23,232 nucleotides of DNA from positions 1 through 23,232 of the forward strand of contig CALVJU010000084.1 in NCBI GenBank assembly GCA_944332375.1, read 5' to 3'. Shown piece by piece: positions 1 to 6,545 of the stretch. The notes under the pieces were generated by a model. The model was not told where the DNA came from and searched no databases. It saw only the letters and a program-made list of their open reading frames with translations. The first letter of the stretch is position 1. Each line of letters opens with the position of its first letter. Both the position numbers and the translations under genes were made by a program. Source of the stretch: an uncultured Bacilli bacterium. GTDB lineage: Bacteria; Bacillota_I; Bacilli_A; RF39; UBA660.

Positions 1-66
1 AGAGGTATTAATCCATTTAAGGCTATTTTAGCTATATTTAATAATGAAGAACTTTTTGTACATTAA
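1..66 (+). CDS. C-terminal end of an unidentified protein (partial)
   Basis: The plus strand is open from the first base of the window to a TAA at 64-66 and encodes 21 residues (RGINPFKAILAIFNNEELFVH). A hairpin follows at once, which supports this as the true end of a gene rather than chance. Too little is present to assign a family. It converges on the minus-strand gltX operon. Confidence 0.5.
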   Translation, partial: RGINPFKAILAIFNNEELFVH

Positions 67-99
67 AAGAGCAATCAACAATGATTACTCTTTACTTTT
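65..99 (+). terminator. Intrinsic terminator, probably bidirectional
   Basis: The arms AAAGAG-C-AATCA (66-77) and TGATT-A-CTCTTT (82-93) pair around an ACAA loop with one C/A mismatch. A T-rich tail follows on the plus strand, and TTTT follows on the minus strand. It lies between two convergent genes, so it probably ends both the plus-strand gene closing at 66 and the minus-strand operon closing at 146. Confidence 0.65.
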
Positions 100-145
100 G
101 CGTGTCATAGTCTGAATAGTTACAGAAAATTTATTCTTTTCGGGT

Positions 146-643
146 TTACTTTGTCTTTTGCTTATTATATTTTATGTTTTGTTCATAGTCTGGATACCCT
201 GCAAAGATTTTACGTAATGTTTGACATGGAATTTGTTGTTCTTCACAGTATTTTATAAGCTTCTCATAACTATAACCAGTTTCTCGAATTTCTTGTTTTG
301 TTTTCTCATCAAAGTCTTCTTCCAATTGCCTACTTTGTTTTCCTCTAAAATAATGATAGTAAATCATCCACTCATCATCTCCAGTGATTTCAAAACCATA
401 ATAGGCAGCAAATTCTTCTAAAATTTGATCATATATACTAGATACTTTCACTTTATGTAATTCGTCAAAATATCCAACAAAAAATGCTTGTACTGCAGCG
501 CTTTCAATCATGATAAAACGATCCATAATTCTTTCGTGTTTTGATGTTTTTACTATTACAGATTCAGGTTTTGGTTCACTATTTTCTCTTTTTGGTTTAT
601 ATACAACCTTTTCGCAAGGAATTAATGGTTCATCCATATACAA
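146..643 (-). CDS. Hypothetical protein, 165 aa, in the gltX operon
   Basis: I do not recognise a family. The product is soluble-looking and charged, with no signal peptide or membrane segment. The N-terminal 40 residues are rich in Lys, Pro and Glu and look disordered; the middle (about residues 60-100) is richer in aromatic residues (FFVGYFDELHK, MIYYHYF) and may be the folded part. The reading frame begins with TTG at 643, directly after the gltX stop at 644-646. An AAGGA within the 3' end of gltX is about 9 nt from this TTG, whereas an in-frame ATG at 637 is about 15 nt away, so TTG fits better, though ATG cannot be excluded. The zero-base spacing indicates translational coupling with gltX. 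A role linked to tRNA charging would be guesswork. Confidence 0.75.
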   Translation of the reverse strand: MYMDEPLIPCEKVVYKPKRENSEPKPESVIVKTSKHERIMDRFIMIESAAVQAFFVGYFDELHKVKVSSIYDQILEEFAAYYGFEITGDDEWMIYYHYFRGKQSRQLEEDFDEKTKQEIRETGYSYEKLIKYCEEQQIPCQTLRKIFAGYPDYEQNIKYNKQKTK

Positions 644-2287
644 TCACTTCTTTCCTTTTTGAATACCAACTATTCTATCTAAAATTCTCTTTTTTGTCAA
701 TATTTGCAATAATTCATAGATATCTGGAGTCTCTAAACTACAGAATAAATAGACACGAATCATCTCACAGACAGTACCAACATGACCATGGTATTGTTCT
801 GGATCTTGCAGATATTCTTTTACTGTTTTCGCATAATCGTACTGAGAGATAAATTCTTTTAACTTCTCATACCAAACATCTTTGGAATCACTCTCACAAT
901 AGACTTTTTCAAAATAAATCTTAATCAATGGTAAATCATACGAATCTAAAATAGGAGCACGTTCCATTGTAGATTGTTTATAATATTCATCATACATATA
1001 CCAAGTATGTTTTTTAATATCTTGGTAAGTGGCAAAATCTTTTCGTGGTTTCTTTCCTGTTCGTTCTACATTTAAAATAGAAATCGTATAACTTGGATCT
1101 TTCGTTAATACTTGATAAAACTCAGGATCATTTTCTTGATAAAATGGTAATAATTCTTCATATAACTGTTTTGCTGTCAAACGACTGAAATATGTTTTAG
1201 AAAGAAAAAGTAATTTTGTAAGATCAAATAAACTTCCCCCCACTCCCATTTTTTGGAAAGTAAAGGTAAAATTAGAAATCGATGCATCTTTATTACTCAA
1301 ATAATAATCTTCAAAAGAAGCATTGAAAAGGGTTGCTAGATAGATTTTAATTGCCATTGTTGGAATACCCTCTTTTTGATAATATTCCATAGAACACTCT
1401 TTATCATAACGTTTAGAAAGCTTTCTAACACGATTTTCAATCTTTTTGGTAAGTGGTGCGATATGAGCATACTTTGGAGGTTTTACCCCTAACATACGGA
1501 ATAATTGTAGATGAATTGGTGTACTTGATAACCATTCATCCCCACGGACAACATGAGTTGTTCCCATCAAATAATCATCTACTACATGAGCAAATTGATA
1601 GGTTGGTAAACCATCTTGTTTTAAAAGAACAATATCCATATCATTAGAAGGCAACATAATACGTCCCTTAATACAATCTTTGAATTCAAACTTCTGGTCA
1701 AAGGAACCATTGGCTTTTAATCGAATGACATAAGGATCATGATTTTCTAAGTGTTGTTGGATTTGTTCTAAGGAAAGTTTTCTCCCCTTTGCATAAGATC
1801 CATAATAGCCAATTCTTCTTTTTTCTTTTGCCTGAATCTCTTTCATTTTCTCTAATTCTTCTTTTGTTTCAAAAGCTGGATAAGCATATCCCTTTAAAAT
1901 AAGATCATAGACAAAAGCATGATAGATCTCTTTTCGTTCTGACTGAATATATGGTCCATATTCTCCCCCAATTCCTGGGCCTTCATCAAAACAAATATCT
2001 TGTTTTTTTAAATCAGAAATGATCTGTTCTATTCCGTTTTCTACTTCTCTTTTCTGATCCGTATCTTCAATCCTTAAATAAAACACACCACCAGATTGTT
2101 TCGCAAATATATAAGAAATAAAACTTGCATATAAGCTTCCCATATGAATAAAACCAGTTGGACTAGGTGCAAATCTAGTTACCATGGCTTTCTCTTTTAA
2201 CTCTCTCTTAGGATATTTCTTCTCATAATCTTCTCTTGTTTCTTTTAAATGAGGAAATAATAAACTTGCTAATGCTTGATAATCCAT
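644..2287 (-). CDS. gltX: Glutamyl-tRNA synthetase
   Basis: This class I aminoacyl-tRNA synthetase attaches glutamate to tRNA-Glu. In bacteria lacking GlnRS it also misacylates tRNA-Gln, which GatCAB then amidates. The 547-residue product shows the HIGH-type signature as HMGS at residues 48-51, following RFAPSPTG, and the KMSKS-type loop as KLSKR at 289-293. An extra N-terminal segment of about 35 residues precedes the Rossmann fold, as I recall from clostridial and Bacteroidetes-type long GltX proteins. The start is ATG with AAGGAG 6 nt upstream. The only promoter I see for it is the one in front of tRNA-Gln, with an intrinsic terminator between (2303-2324), so expression may depend on read-through. 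A 165-codon hypothetical gene follows with no gap. Confidence 0.97.
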   Translation of the reverse strand: MDYQALASLLFPHLKETREDYEKKYPKRELKEKAMVTRFAPSPTGFIHMGSLYASFISYIFAKQSGGVFYLRIEDTDQKREVENGIEQIISDLKKQDICFDEGPGIGGEYGPYIQSERKEIYHAFVYDLILKGYAYPAFETKEELEKMKEIQAKEKRRIGYYGSYAKGRKLSLEQIQQHLENHDPYVIRLKANGSFDQKFEFKDCIKGRIMLPSNDMDIVLLKQDGLPTYQFAHVVDDYLMGTTHVVRGDEWLSSTPIHLQLFRMLGVKPPKYAHIAPLTKKIENRVRKLSKRYDKECSMEYYQKEGIPTMAIKIYLATLFNASFEDYYLSNKDASISNFTFTFQKMGVGGSLFDLTKLLFLSKTYFSRLTAKQLYEELLPFYQENDPEFYQVLTKDPSYTISILNVERTGKKPRKDFATYQDIKKHTWYMYDEYYKQSTMERAPILDSYDLPLIKIYFEKVYCESDSKDVWYEKLKEFISQYDYAKTVKEYLQDPEQYHGHVGTVCEMIRVYLFCSLETPDIYELLQILTKKRILDRIVGIQKGKK

Positions 2288-2302
2288 AACGTTCTCCTTT
2301 AT

Positions 2303-2324
2303 AAAAAAAGCAACATATTGTTGC
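2303..2324 (-). terminator. Terminator between tRNA-Gln and gltX
   Basis: On the minus strand, GCAACA and TGTTGC pair around an ATA loop (2310-2324) and are followed by seven T (2303-2309). It sits 12 nt after the encoded CCA of tRNA-Gln and just before the gltX ribosome binding site. It should end the tRNA transcript while letting some polymerase pass into gltX. Confidence 0.85.
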
Positions 2325-2336
2325 GAAAATACATAT

Positions 2337-2412
2337 TGGCTGCCCCAGTTAGATTCGAACTAACGAAATGTCGGAGTCAGAGTCCGATGCCTTACCGCTT
2401 GGCTATGGGGCA
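2337..2412 (-). tRNA. tRNA-Gln (anticodon CTG)
   Basis: The full cloverleaf reads on the minus strand. The acceptor TGCCCCA pairs with TGGGGCA, the D arm is GCC...GGC, the anticodon stem is TCGGA/TCCGA, and the loop CTCTGAC gives anticodon CUG, reading CAG. The T arm is GTTAG-TTCGAAT-CTAAC. The variable loop has 6 nt. Discriminator G and CCA are encoded. The weak U1-A72 pair and G73 agree with glutamine tRNAs. Confidence 0.95.
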
Positions 2413-2423
2413 ATCACAAATAC

Positions 2424-2452
2424 ATTATACCACGAAATAAATCGAATGACAA
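2424..2452 (-). promoter_or_regulatory. Sigma-A promoter for tRNA-Gln (and probably gltX)
   Basis: The -35 box is TTGTCA (2447-2452) and the -10 box is TATAAT (2424-2429), with 17 nt between. Transcription would start a few bases before the tRNA 5' end at 2412. Confidence 0.85.
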
Positions 2453-2484
2453 CCACACTTTCTTAATACAAATACGAAAATATA

Positions 2485-2493
2485 TGATATAAT
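2485..2493 (+). promoter_or_regulatory. Extended -10 promoter for tRNA-Leu
   Basis: TG-A-TATAAT lies 8 nt before the tRNA-Leu 5' end. The -35 region is poor (AATACA or TTAATA around 2463-2470), and the TGn extension probably compensates. It is divergent from the tRNA-Gln promoter. Confidence 0.7.
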
Positions 2494-2501
2494 GGAGATA
2501 T

Positions 2502-2588
2502 GCAGGAGTGGTGGAATTGGTAGACACGCAGGCTTGAGGGGCTTGTGGATAAATATCCGTGTGGGTTCAAGTCCCATCTTCTGCACCA
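2502..2588 (+). tRNA. tRNA-Leu (anticodon GAG)
   Basis: This is a class II tRNA of 87 nt with a long variable arm. The acceptor GCAGGAG pairs with CTTCTGC through one G-U. The anticodon stem CAGGC/GCTTG encloses the loop TTGAGGG, giving anticodon GAG for CUC/CUU codons. The T arm has GGTTCAAGTC, the discriminator is A, and CCA is encoded. Confidence 0.95.
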
Positions 2589-2600
2589 GATTGATAGGAA

Positions 2601-2660
2601 ACTCGAACTTTTCGAGTAATAATAGAAAACTACTCTCAAAAGTAAATTGAAAGTAGTTTT
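2601..2660 (+). terminator. Tandem hairpins ending the tRNA-Leu transcript
   Basis: The first hairpin is a perfect 7-bp stem ACTCGAA/TTCGAGT with a 3-nt loop (2601-2617) and no U tract. The second has arms AAAACTACT (2626-2634) and AGTAGTTTT (2652-2660), followed by ATTTTG, which resembles an intrinsic terminator. Confidence 0.6.
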
Positions 2661-2679
2661 ATTTTGTCAATTTAATAAA

Positions 2680-2712
2680 CACACGTACATTGACATAATC
2701 AATGTACGTGTG
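2680..2712 (-). terminator. Long hairpin after the 172-aa gene
   Basis: A perfect 14-bp inverted repeat, CACACGTACATTGA against TCAATGTACGTGTG, surrounds a 5-nt loop. It lies 13 nt beyond the stop of the minus-strand gene ending at 2725. The following U tract is weak (TTTATT), so it may act as terminator or as an mRNA-stabilising structure. Confidence 0.6.
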
Positions 2713-2724
2713 AAAAAAGAAAAT

Positions 2725-3243
2725 TTATTTTTTCTTTTTATTAAACATAGTTTTGATCCATTTTCTAATACCTTTTTCTTGTTCAATTTCTGTGGGGAAA
2801 TCCACACCTTCTGGCAATTCCATTTTTATGTGCCCTTGTTTAAACCATAAAACATCTCTTAATGAATATATTTTAAAATCAAGCAATTCACATTGAGATA
2901 CCATACTCATATTATTTTCTCTTTCTTCTGGTGTCATAGAGTTAAATCTCTGTGCAATACTATTTTGTTCTTCTGCAATACTACAAGCTAATTCAATAGT
3001 TTCTTCTTCTGATAAATCTTTAACCTCATTATAATCTATCATCCAATCTATACTCTTAAAGAATTCAATTTCTTCTGGTGCTTCAAATTCAACAAATTCA
3101 TATCTATTGCTATCATTAATAATAACTATACCATTACCAAAAAGTTTCATAAATATAGATGCCGGTATTGCTCGATCAGTTAGATTTAAATAAGCGATAT
3201 CGTTTTTTTGAACATATGCAACACTATCAGTAATTATTTTCAT
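2725..3243 (-). CDS. Hypothetical protein, 172 aa
   Basis: I do not recognise this protein. It has no signal peptide or membrane segment and is acidic through the middle (residues 50-90, with EEIEFF and LSEEETIELA). It ends in a very basic tail with KTMFNKKKK. Segments such as GNGIVIINDS near residue 37 suggest an alpha/beta cytosolic fold of unknown role. The start is ATG with a strong GGGAGG site 9 nt upstream. An extended -10 element (3272-3280) gives it its own transcript, and a 14-bp hairpin lies downstream. It is the first gene of the accessory block beside tRNA-Leu. Confidence 0.75.
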   Translation of the reverse strand: MKIITDSVAYVQKNDIAYLNLTDRAIPASIFMKLFGNGIVIINDSNRYEFVEFEAPEEIEFFKSIDWMIDYNEVKDLSEEETIELACSIAEEQNSIAQRFNSMTPEERENNMSMVSQCELLDFKIYSLRDVLWFKQGHIKMELPEGVDFPTEIEQEKGIRKWIKTMFNKKKK

Positions 3244-3271
3244 ATACTAAAACCTCCCTTAATTGAGTTAT

Positions 3272-3280
3272 ATAATATCA
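3272..3280 (-). promoter_or_regulatory. Extended -10 element for the 172-aa gene
   Basis: TG-A-TATTAT lies on the minus strand about 29 nt before the start codon. No good -35 box is visible in this AT-rich stretch. Confidence 0.4.
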
Positions 3281-3362
3281 CAATTTTAAACAAATTTCTA
3301 TATTTGTAACTAAAATAATTATATTTGCGTTATAATCTCAAGTTTGACAGTTGTGAGGACAT

Positions 3363-3405
3363 AAAAAAGTCTTAACCCTTTATTTTCAAGGGACTTAAGG
3401 CTTTT
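3363..3405 (-). terminator. Bulged hairpin with U tract
   Basis: On the minus strand, an 11-bp outer stem (AAAAGCCTTAA against TTAAGACTTTT, one G-U) and a 5-bp inner stem (CCCTT/AAGGG) are separated by a 2-nt bulge. TTTTTT follows. It lies about 40 nt past a short open frame at 3446-3556. The gap 3244-3602 otherwise holds the promoter element at 3272-3280 and a second terminator at 3567-3600. Confidence 0.6.
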
Positions 3406-3445
3406 AAAAAACTTTTTAAAATGCGTACTATTTTTTATAAGGTTT

Positions 3446-3556
3446 TTATTCGAAAAATTTTTTTATTTTTTTATGAGTTACTATTTCAGTATCGGTTTTA
3501 ATACCTAAAAAGCTATGTAAATCATCGGTTAAGGTGTCTCTTGTTTGTATTTTCAA
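3446..3556 (-). pseudogene. Short open frame, possible gene remnant or small peptide
   Basis: A minus-strand frame of 36 codons starts at a TTG (3556) and ends in TAA. Its composition looks protein-like, with TRDTLTDDLHSFLGIK near the start and a basic end. There is no Shine-Dalgarno site or ATG, and the frame is closed upstream by a TGA within the neighbouring terminator. It lies between two intrinsic terminators. I read it as a possible decayed 3' end of a lost gene; a chance frame is also possible. Confidence 0.2.
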
Positions 3557-3566
3557 AACCGAAATA

Positions 3567-3600
3567 AAAAGTCTTGACAAACAAAGTCAGGACTTTTTTT
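3567..3600 (-). terminator. Terminator of the 155-aa gene, bidirectional
   Basis: AAAAGTCTTGAC and GTCAGGACTTTT pair over 12 bp (one G-U) around a 7-nt loop. U-rich tails are present on both strands. On the minus strand it begins right after the stop at 3603. Confidence 0.8.
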
Positions 3601-3602
3601 AA

Positions 3603-4070
3603 CTAAGCTTTTATTGTATGAGTACCATTTTCATAAAGAACTGTATCATAAGCATATATTAAAGAGCTAAGACTAGACTTAAAAGAAAACTGGTCATGTG
3701 ATAATTGATATAAAAGCATCTTATCATCCGTATCTTTATCAAAATACATTACATCTTGCACAGTCATAGCTAGTGCATTTAACATATTTTGTACAGTTAA
3801 TAAACAGGACTCATATTGTTCAAATAATGATTTTTGAAAAGAATTCTCAATAGAATTTCCTGATTCTAACTGTGTCAAGTCAGTAAACACTTCAGATAAA
3901 TCATTCAAAGCTTCTTCTATATTTCCATTTAAACTACTTAAAGTAGTATAAAGTAAATCTTTTGATTGATCATCCAGTGTATAAACTAAAAGACGATATA
4001 CAATGTTATTCACATAATCATTTTGTAAATATTTAAAAAATTTAATTTTATCTTTAATATTGCTTAACAT
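3603..4070 (-). CDS. Hypothetical helical protein, 155 aa
   Basis: No family is recognised. The sequence is soluble-looking and almost wholly helical, with long runs spaced for amphipathic helices (LSSLNGNIEEALNDLSEVF near residue 45; LLTVQNMLNALAMTVQDVM near residue 91). It is acidic and has no signal peptide. The size and all-helical pattern could suit a small partner or adaptor protein, but I will not assign one. The ATG at 4070 follows AGGGGGA. A TTGATA-N16-TATAGA promoter lies upstream, with a palindrome over its -35 box, and a strong terminator follows immediately. It is therefore a single-gene unit, independent of the membrane-protein genes upstream. Confidence 0.75.
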   Translation of the reverse strand: MLSNIKDKIKFFKYLQNDYVNNIVYRLLVYTLDDQSKDLLYTTLSSLNGNIEEALNDLSEVFTDLTQLESGNSIENSFQKSLFEQYESCLLTVQNMLNALAMTVQDVMYFDKDTDDKMLLYQLSHDQFSFKSSLSSLIYAYDTVLYENGTHTIKA

Positions 4071-4084
4071 ATTTCCCCCTACTT

Positions 4085-4117
4085 TCTATAGTTTCATATT
4101 CAAGTTTATCAACTTGA
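4085..4117 (-). promoter_or_regulatory. Promoter with overlapping palindrome for the 155-aa gene
   Basis: The -35 box is TTGATA (4107-4112) and the -10 box is TATAGA (4085-4090), spaced by 16 nt. The inverted repeat TCAAGTT-TATC-AACTTGA (4100-4117) covers the -35 box, a position suited to a repressor site. Confidence 0.5.
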
Positions 4118-4148
4118 TTTGATAATTTAGGTTATTTAGAATGACTGT

Positions 4149-4191
4149 AAAAAGAAAGAAACTCATCATGATTAACGATGAATTTTTCTTT
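4149..4191 (-). terminator. Terminator of the membrane-hairpin operon
   Basis: On the minus strand, AAAGAAA pairs with TTTCTTT and TCATC with GATGA, separated by a small internal loop. A CTTTTTA tail follows. The hairpin overlaps the stop codon of the 257-aa gene. Confidence 0.55.
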
Positions 4192-4945
4192 GTCTTCCAA
4201 GTTTTTCAGTAGTTTGTGCGAGCTGTTCAAGTTGTGCTTCAAGTGCCTCTTGATATGCTTGAACTGGATCATAACTAATGATAACCGGTGTGCTTTCTGT
4301 TTGCTGTTTTACATCTGCTTGTTTTTCTGCGTCTGTTTGTTTTAAAGTTTTATCAAGATCTGCATTTACTTTTTCAATCTCTGATTTTAGAACATTTTCT
4401 TGTTCAGAAATTGTTTGTAATTTCTCATCTGTTTCCTTCCAATCTTTTCTCGCAAAGAGTACAGCTCCTCCCTTTGCCAAAGACGCTTCCACAACTCCTA
4501 AAACAAATACTGACAGAGTCGAATTTATCATAGCACATGGAATAAAAAGAACAAGAGATAGTATAAATACTAATAATTCTTTAGACCAGCCATTTTTCAG
4601 TTTATTTAGAATTAGATTAGTCTGTCCTTCTGGTGAAGACTCTCTATCTAACTTTCGTTCAAAAGCCAAATTCGTTGCGCCAACTGTAGCTCCTGCAAAT
4701 AACAAAGGAATACATGCCGTAGGATTACCAGCTAAGAGTGCGATTACTCCAAGACATGCTGTTAAAAATAAAGGGTACCAATTGAGCCAATGATGAGTAT
4801 CCCTAACTTCACCTTGTAATTGTTGTTTCTCACCTATTTTATTCATTAACTCGTTATTTAAATTTTCTTTTGTTTGATATAATTGTAAAGCATTCATTTC
4901 ATTTGTTGACAATGAAATAATTTGATCATTCATTTTCTTTTCCAT
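4172..4945 (-). CDS. Membrane-hairpin/coiled-coil protein, intact copy (257 aa)
   Basis: I do not recognise a named family. There is no signal peptide. Residues 1-50 are a polar helix. Four hydrophobic stretches form two hairpins: about 56-72 and 78-92, then 122-140 and 143-160, with the loop motif LNKLKNGWSKE between the pairs. The rest, about 100 residues, is a charged coiled coil with a Pro/Ser/Thr break near STPVI and a basic end (GRQRKIHR). Both ends probably face the cytoplasm. The gene directly upstream is a paralog with the same layout and a nearly identical tail, so this is the intact partner of a damaged copy. The start is ATG with AGAGG about 7 nt upstream; a second ATG lies at codon 5. 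It appears to be the last gene of an operon beginning at 6480. Confidence 0.8.
   Translation of the reverse strand: MEKKMNDQIISLSTNEMNALQLYQTKENLNNELMNKIGEKQQLQGEVRDTHHWLNWYPLFLTACLGVIALLAGNPTACIPLLFAGATVGATNLAFERKLDRESSPEGQTNLILNKLKNGWSKELLVFILSLVLFIPCAMINSTLSVFVLGVVEASLAKGGAVLFARKDWKETDEKLQTISEQENVLKSEIEKVNADLDKTLKQTDAEKQADVKQQTESTPVIISYDPVQAYQEALEAQLEQLAQTTEKLGRQRKIHR
4175..4417 (-). repeat. Duplicated C-terminal tail, copy 1
   Basis: This segment matches 5001-5246. About 130 nt at the gene's 3' end have only about five differences. About 75 nt around the start of the coil have one difference. The linker between them has diverged and differs by one codon in length. Confidence 0.9.
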
Positions 4946-4988
4946 AATTTTCCTCTTCTTTCTTAAATATCTAAATATATTTTATCTT

Positions 4989-5231
4989 TTAATGATTACT
5001 ACGATGAATTTTTCTTTGTTTTCCAAGTTTTTCAGTAGTTTGTGCAATCTGTTCAAGTTGTGCTTCAAGTGCATCTTGATATGCTTGAACTGGATCATAA
5101 CTATTGATAACCGGTGTGCTTTCTGTTTGTTTTTCTACGTCTTTTTGGTTTTCTTTCACTTCTGTTTGGGTTAAAGTTTTATCAAGATCTGCATTTACTT
5201 TTTCAATCTCTGATTTTAGAACATTTTCTTA
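4989..5231 (-). pseudogene. Untranslated tail of the truncated paralog
   Basis: Downstream of the TAA at 5229-5231 the frame stays open for 79 more codons (from ENVLKSE to QRKIHRSNH) and then stops at 4989-4991. It aligns throughout with the coiled-coil tail of the intact paralog. With it, the upstream gene would be 257 residues, the same length as the intact copy. There is no new start codon with a ribosome binding site, so this part is probably not translated. Confidence 0.75.
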
Positions 5232-5246
5232 TTCAGAAATTGTTTG
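5001..5246 (-). repeat. Duplicated C-terminal tail, copy 2
   Basis: This segment matches 4175-4417. The match stops near the codons for QTISE, while the DNA encoding the preceding membrane segments is much more diverged. The single difference in the second conserved block is the C-to-T change that makes the TAA. Confidence 0.9.
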
Positions 5247-5762
5247 AATTTTCTTCTCTACCTCCACAAAAGAAGATTTGTAAGCTCGCATGTACATTCC
5301 CTCTGCTGCAAATGACATAGCTACTCCGAATACAACAGGTGCAAGCGCTACATTTGTCAATGTACATGCGATACCAAGCACAATCAATAGAATAGATACC
5401 CCGATTTCTTTTGCCCAGCCATTTTTCACTTTATCTAATGTCAGATCTATCTTTTGGTCTGAAGATAATTTTTCCTTTCGGTTTTTATCAAAAATGAAGT
5501 ACCTTGCAAAAGTTGTGGTTACCGCAGCAATTGGAAGCATGATCATGAGATCACCAGTCATTAAACTATGAGGGAACATGAGAATTAGTAAATTTACAAA
5601 TGGAAGTAATTTTACAAAGTTAATCTTAAAAAAATTATCTTCCACACAACGTTGTAAGTCAAGTTGCAATAATTTCTTCTCCTGTCCTCTTTCAAACATG
5701 CTCGACTCTAACAGATATTTTTTTCTATCTAATACACTTATTTCATATCGTTTATTTTTCAT
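5229..5762 (-). CDS. Truncated membrane-hairpin protein (177 aa), nonsense-shortened paralog
   Basis: This is the paralog of the 257-aa protein. It has the same two membrane hairpins, with the loop motif LDKVKNGWAKE between them, and ends at KKIQTISE where the intact copy continues QENVLKSE. The stop is TAA where the paralog has CAA. The product would keep all the membrane segments but lose the whole coiled-coil tail, so it could still be made as a tail-less form, or the gene may be dying. I place the start at the ATG at 5762, with AGGAGAATC before it. The longer frame from a TTG at 5798 has no ribosome binding site. No promoter is seen in the 55-nt gap upstream, so it is probably co-transcribed with the gene ending at 5818. 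Confidence 0.65.
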   Translation of the reverse strand: MKNKRYEISVLDRKKYLLESSMFERGQEKKLLQLDLQRCVEDNFFKINFVKLLPFVNLLILMFPHSLMTGDLMIMLPIAAVTTTFARYFIFDKNRKEKLSSDQKIDLTLDKVKNGWAKEIGVSILLIVLGIACTLTNVALAPVVFGVAMSFAAEGMYMRAYKSSFVEVEKKIQTISE

Positions 5763-5817
5763 GATTCTCCTCTTCCTGAATTGTTTAACTTTTTTCAATC
5801 ACTTTTTATTTTCTTAT

Positions 5818-6480
5818 TTAATACTTAATAAATGGCTTTTTTGTTTCTTCTACTTGTTCAGTTGGTTGTTGATTCATCAGACTCATAACCTCTTCACGAA
5901 TAGATAGATAAGCATCTTTGATAGAACTTCTTAAATGTGTTTCTAATCCAAAACGTTGAGATTCCGGTTGTGTCTTAATTACTTCTGAATCCTTACTATC
6001 GATACTTTCGTGATAATATTGATCTATGTATTCATCACGCTTATCGCCAAGTAATTCAAAGCGTTTTTGACTTTCTTTGATCTTACGTTTGATACTTTCA
6101 TATTTTTTATCATAACGATCTGCTTTTACTAAACCTGTCGCAGAAATTGCTACCCATCCACATAATAAAGCTGCACTTCCAATTGGTGTTGATGCGATTA
6201 GGCCTGTGGCCATTGCAATCGCTCCACCGGCAAATCCTGCAGTTGTTAATCCAGCAACTGTTTTATTGAAAGTACTGTGTTTTCTAGCTCGATGCATCTC
6301 TTCACCATAATTCATTTGTAAATTGCTTTCTCTTTGCATTTCTTTCTCACAAATTTCCATTTTATGATAAGCTAGTAATTTTCTCATTGCCTCATTTGTT
6401 AATGGACATGTATGAGTAGATCCATCTTCACATTTTACAATAAGTTCGTTATGTTCTGTTACATTTACATTTTTTACCAT
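5818..6480 (-). CDS. Membrane-hairpin/coiled-coil protein, 220 aa
   Basis: I do not recognise this protein. From the preferred start it opens with a short beta-like domain (VKNVNVTEHNELIVKCEDGS) and CPLTNEAMRKLLAYH, then a helical stretch. One Gly/Ala-rich hydrophobic hairpin follows at about 77-115 (GLTTAGFAGGAIAMATGLIA and the next segment), then a highly charged coiled coil and a polar C-terminus. It is not obviously homologous to the two genes downstream but has a similar plan: soluble head, membrane hairpin, coil. The ATG at 6480 has AAAGGAG 6 nt upstream; an in-frame GTG at 6498 is upstream of that site and is rejected. It starts a new transcript from a consensus promoter at 6511-6539. 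Confidence 0.8.
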   Translation of the reverse strand: MVKNVNVTEHNELIVKCEDGSTHTCPLTNEAMRKLLAYHKMEICEKEMQRESNLQMNYGEEMHRARKHSTFNKTVAGLTTAGFAGGAIAMATGLIASTPIGSAALLCGWVAISATGLVKADRYDKKYESIKRKIKESQKRFELLGDKRDEYIDQYYHESIDSKDSEVIKTQPESQRFGLETHLRSSIKDAYLSIREEVMSLMNQQPTEQVEETKKPFIKY

Positions 6481-6510
6481 ATATAAAACTCCTTTCACTT
6501 TGTGTGGTCT

Positions 6511-6539
6511 ATACTATCACATAATGATGTTCGTGTCAA
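6511..6539 (-). promoter_or_regulatory. Strong sigma-A promoter for the membrane-hairpin operon
   Basis: The -35 box is TTGACA (6534-6539) and the -10 box is TAGTAT (6511-6516), with 17 nt between and a TGn extension. It lies just after the stop of the 205-aa gene and should drive the genes from 6480 to 4172. Confidence 0.85.
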
Positions 6540-6545
6540 ATCAAA

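Noticed and set aside
2288..2302. A -10 box (TATAAA) directly before gltX as its own promoter
   Set aside because: It overlaps the Shine-Dalgarno region. A start 7 nt later would leave no ribosome site, and no -35 lies upstream.
3340..3600. Possible CRISPR remnant or tracrRNA-like element in the gap
   Set aside because: There are no repeated units with regular spacers and no cas genes nearby. The repeats are hairpin arms of terminators.
5229..5231. TAA recoded as glutamine, making the paralog full length
   Set aside because: Other genes in the window end normally at TAA, and no bacterial code reads TAA as Gln. A point mutation explains it.
4278..5320. Plus-strand frames at 4278-4793, 4288-4533 and 5114-5320, two of which resemble each other
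   Set aside because: They are antisense to the paralog genes and resemble each other only because the tails are duplicated. They have no ribosome sites or promoters.
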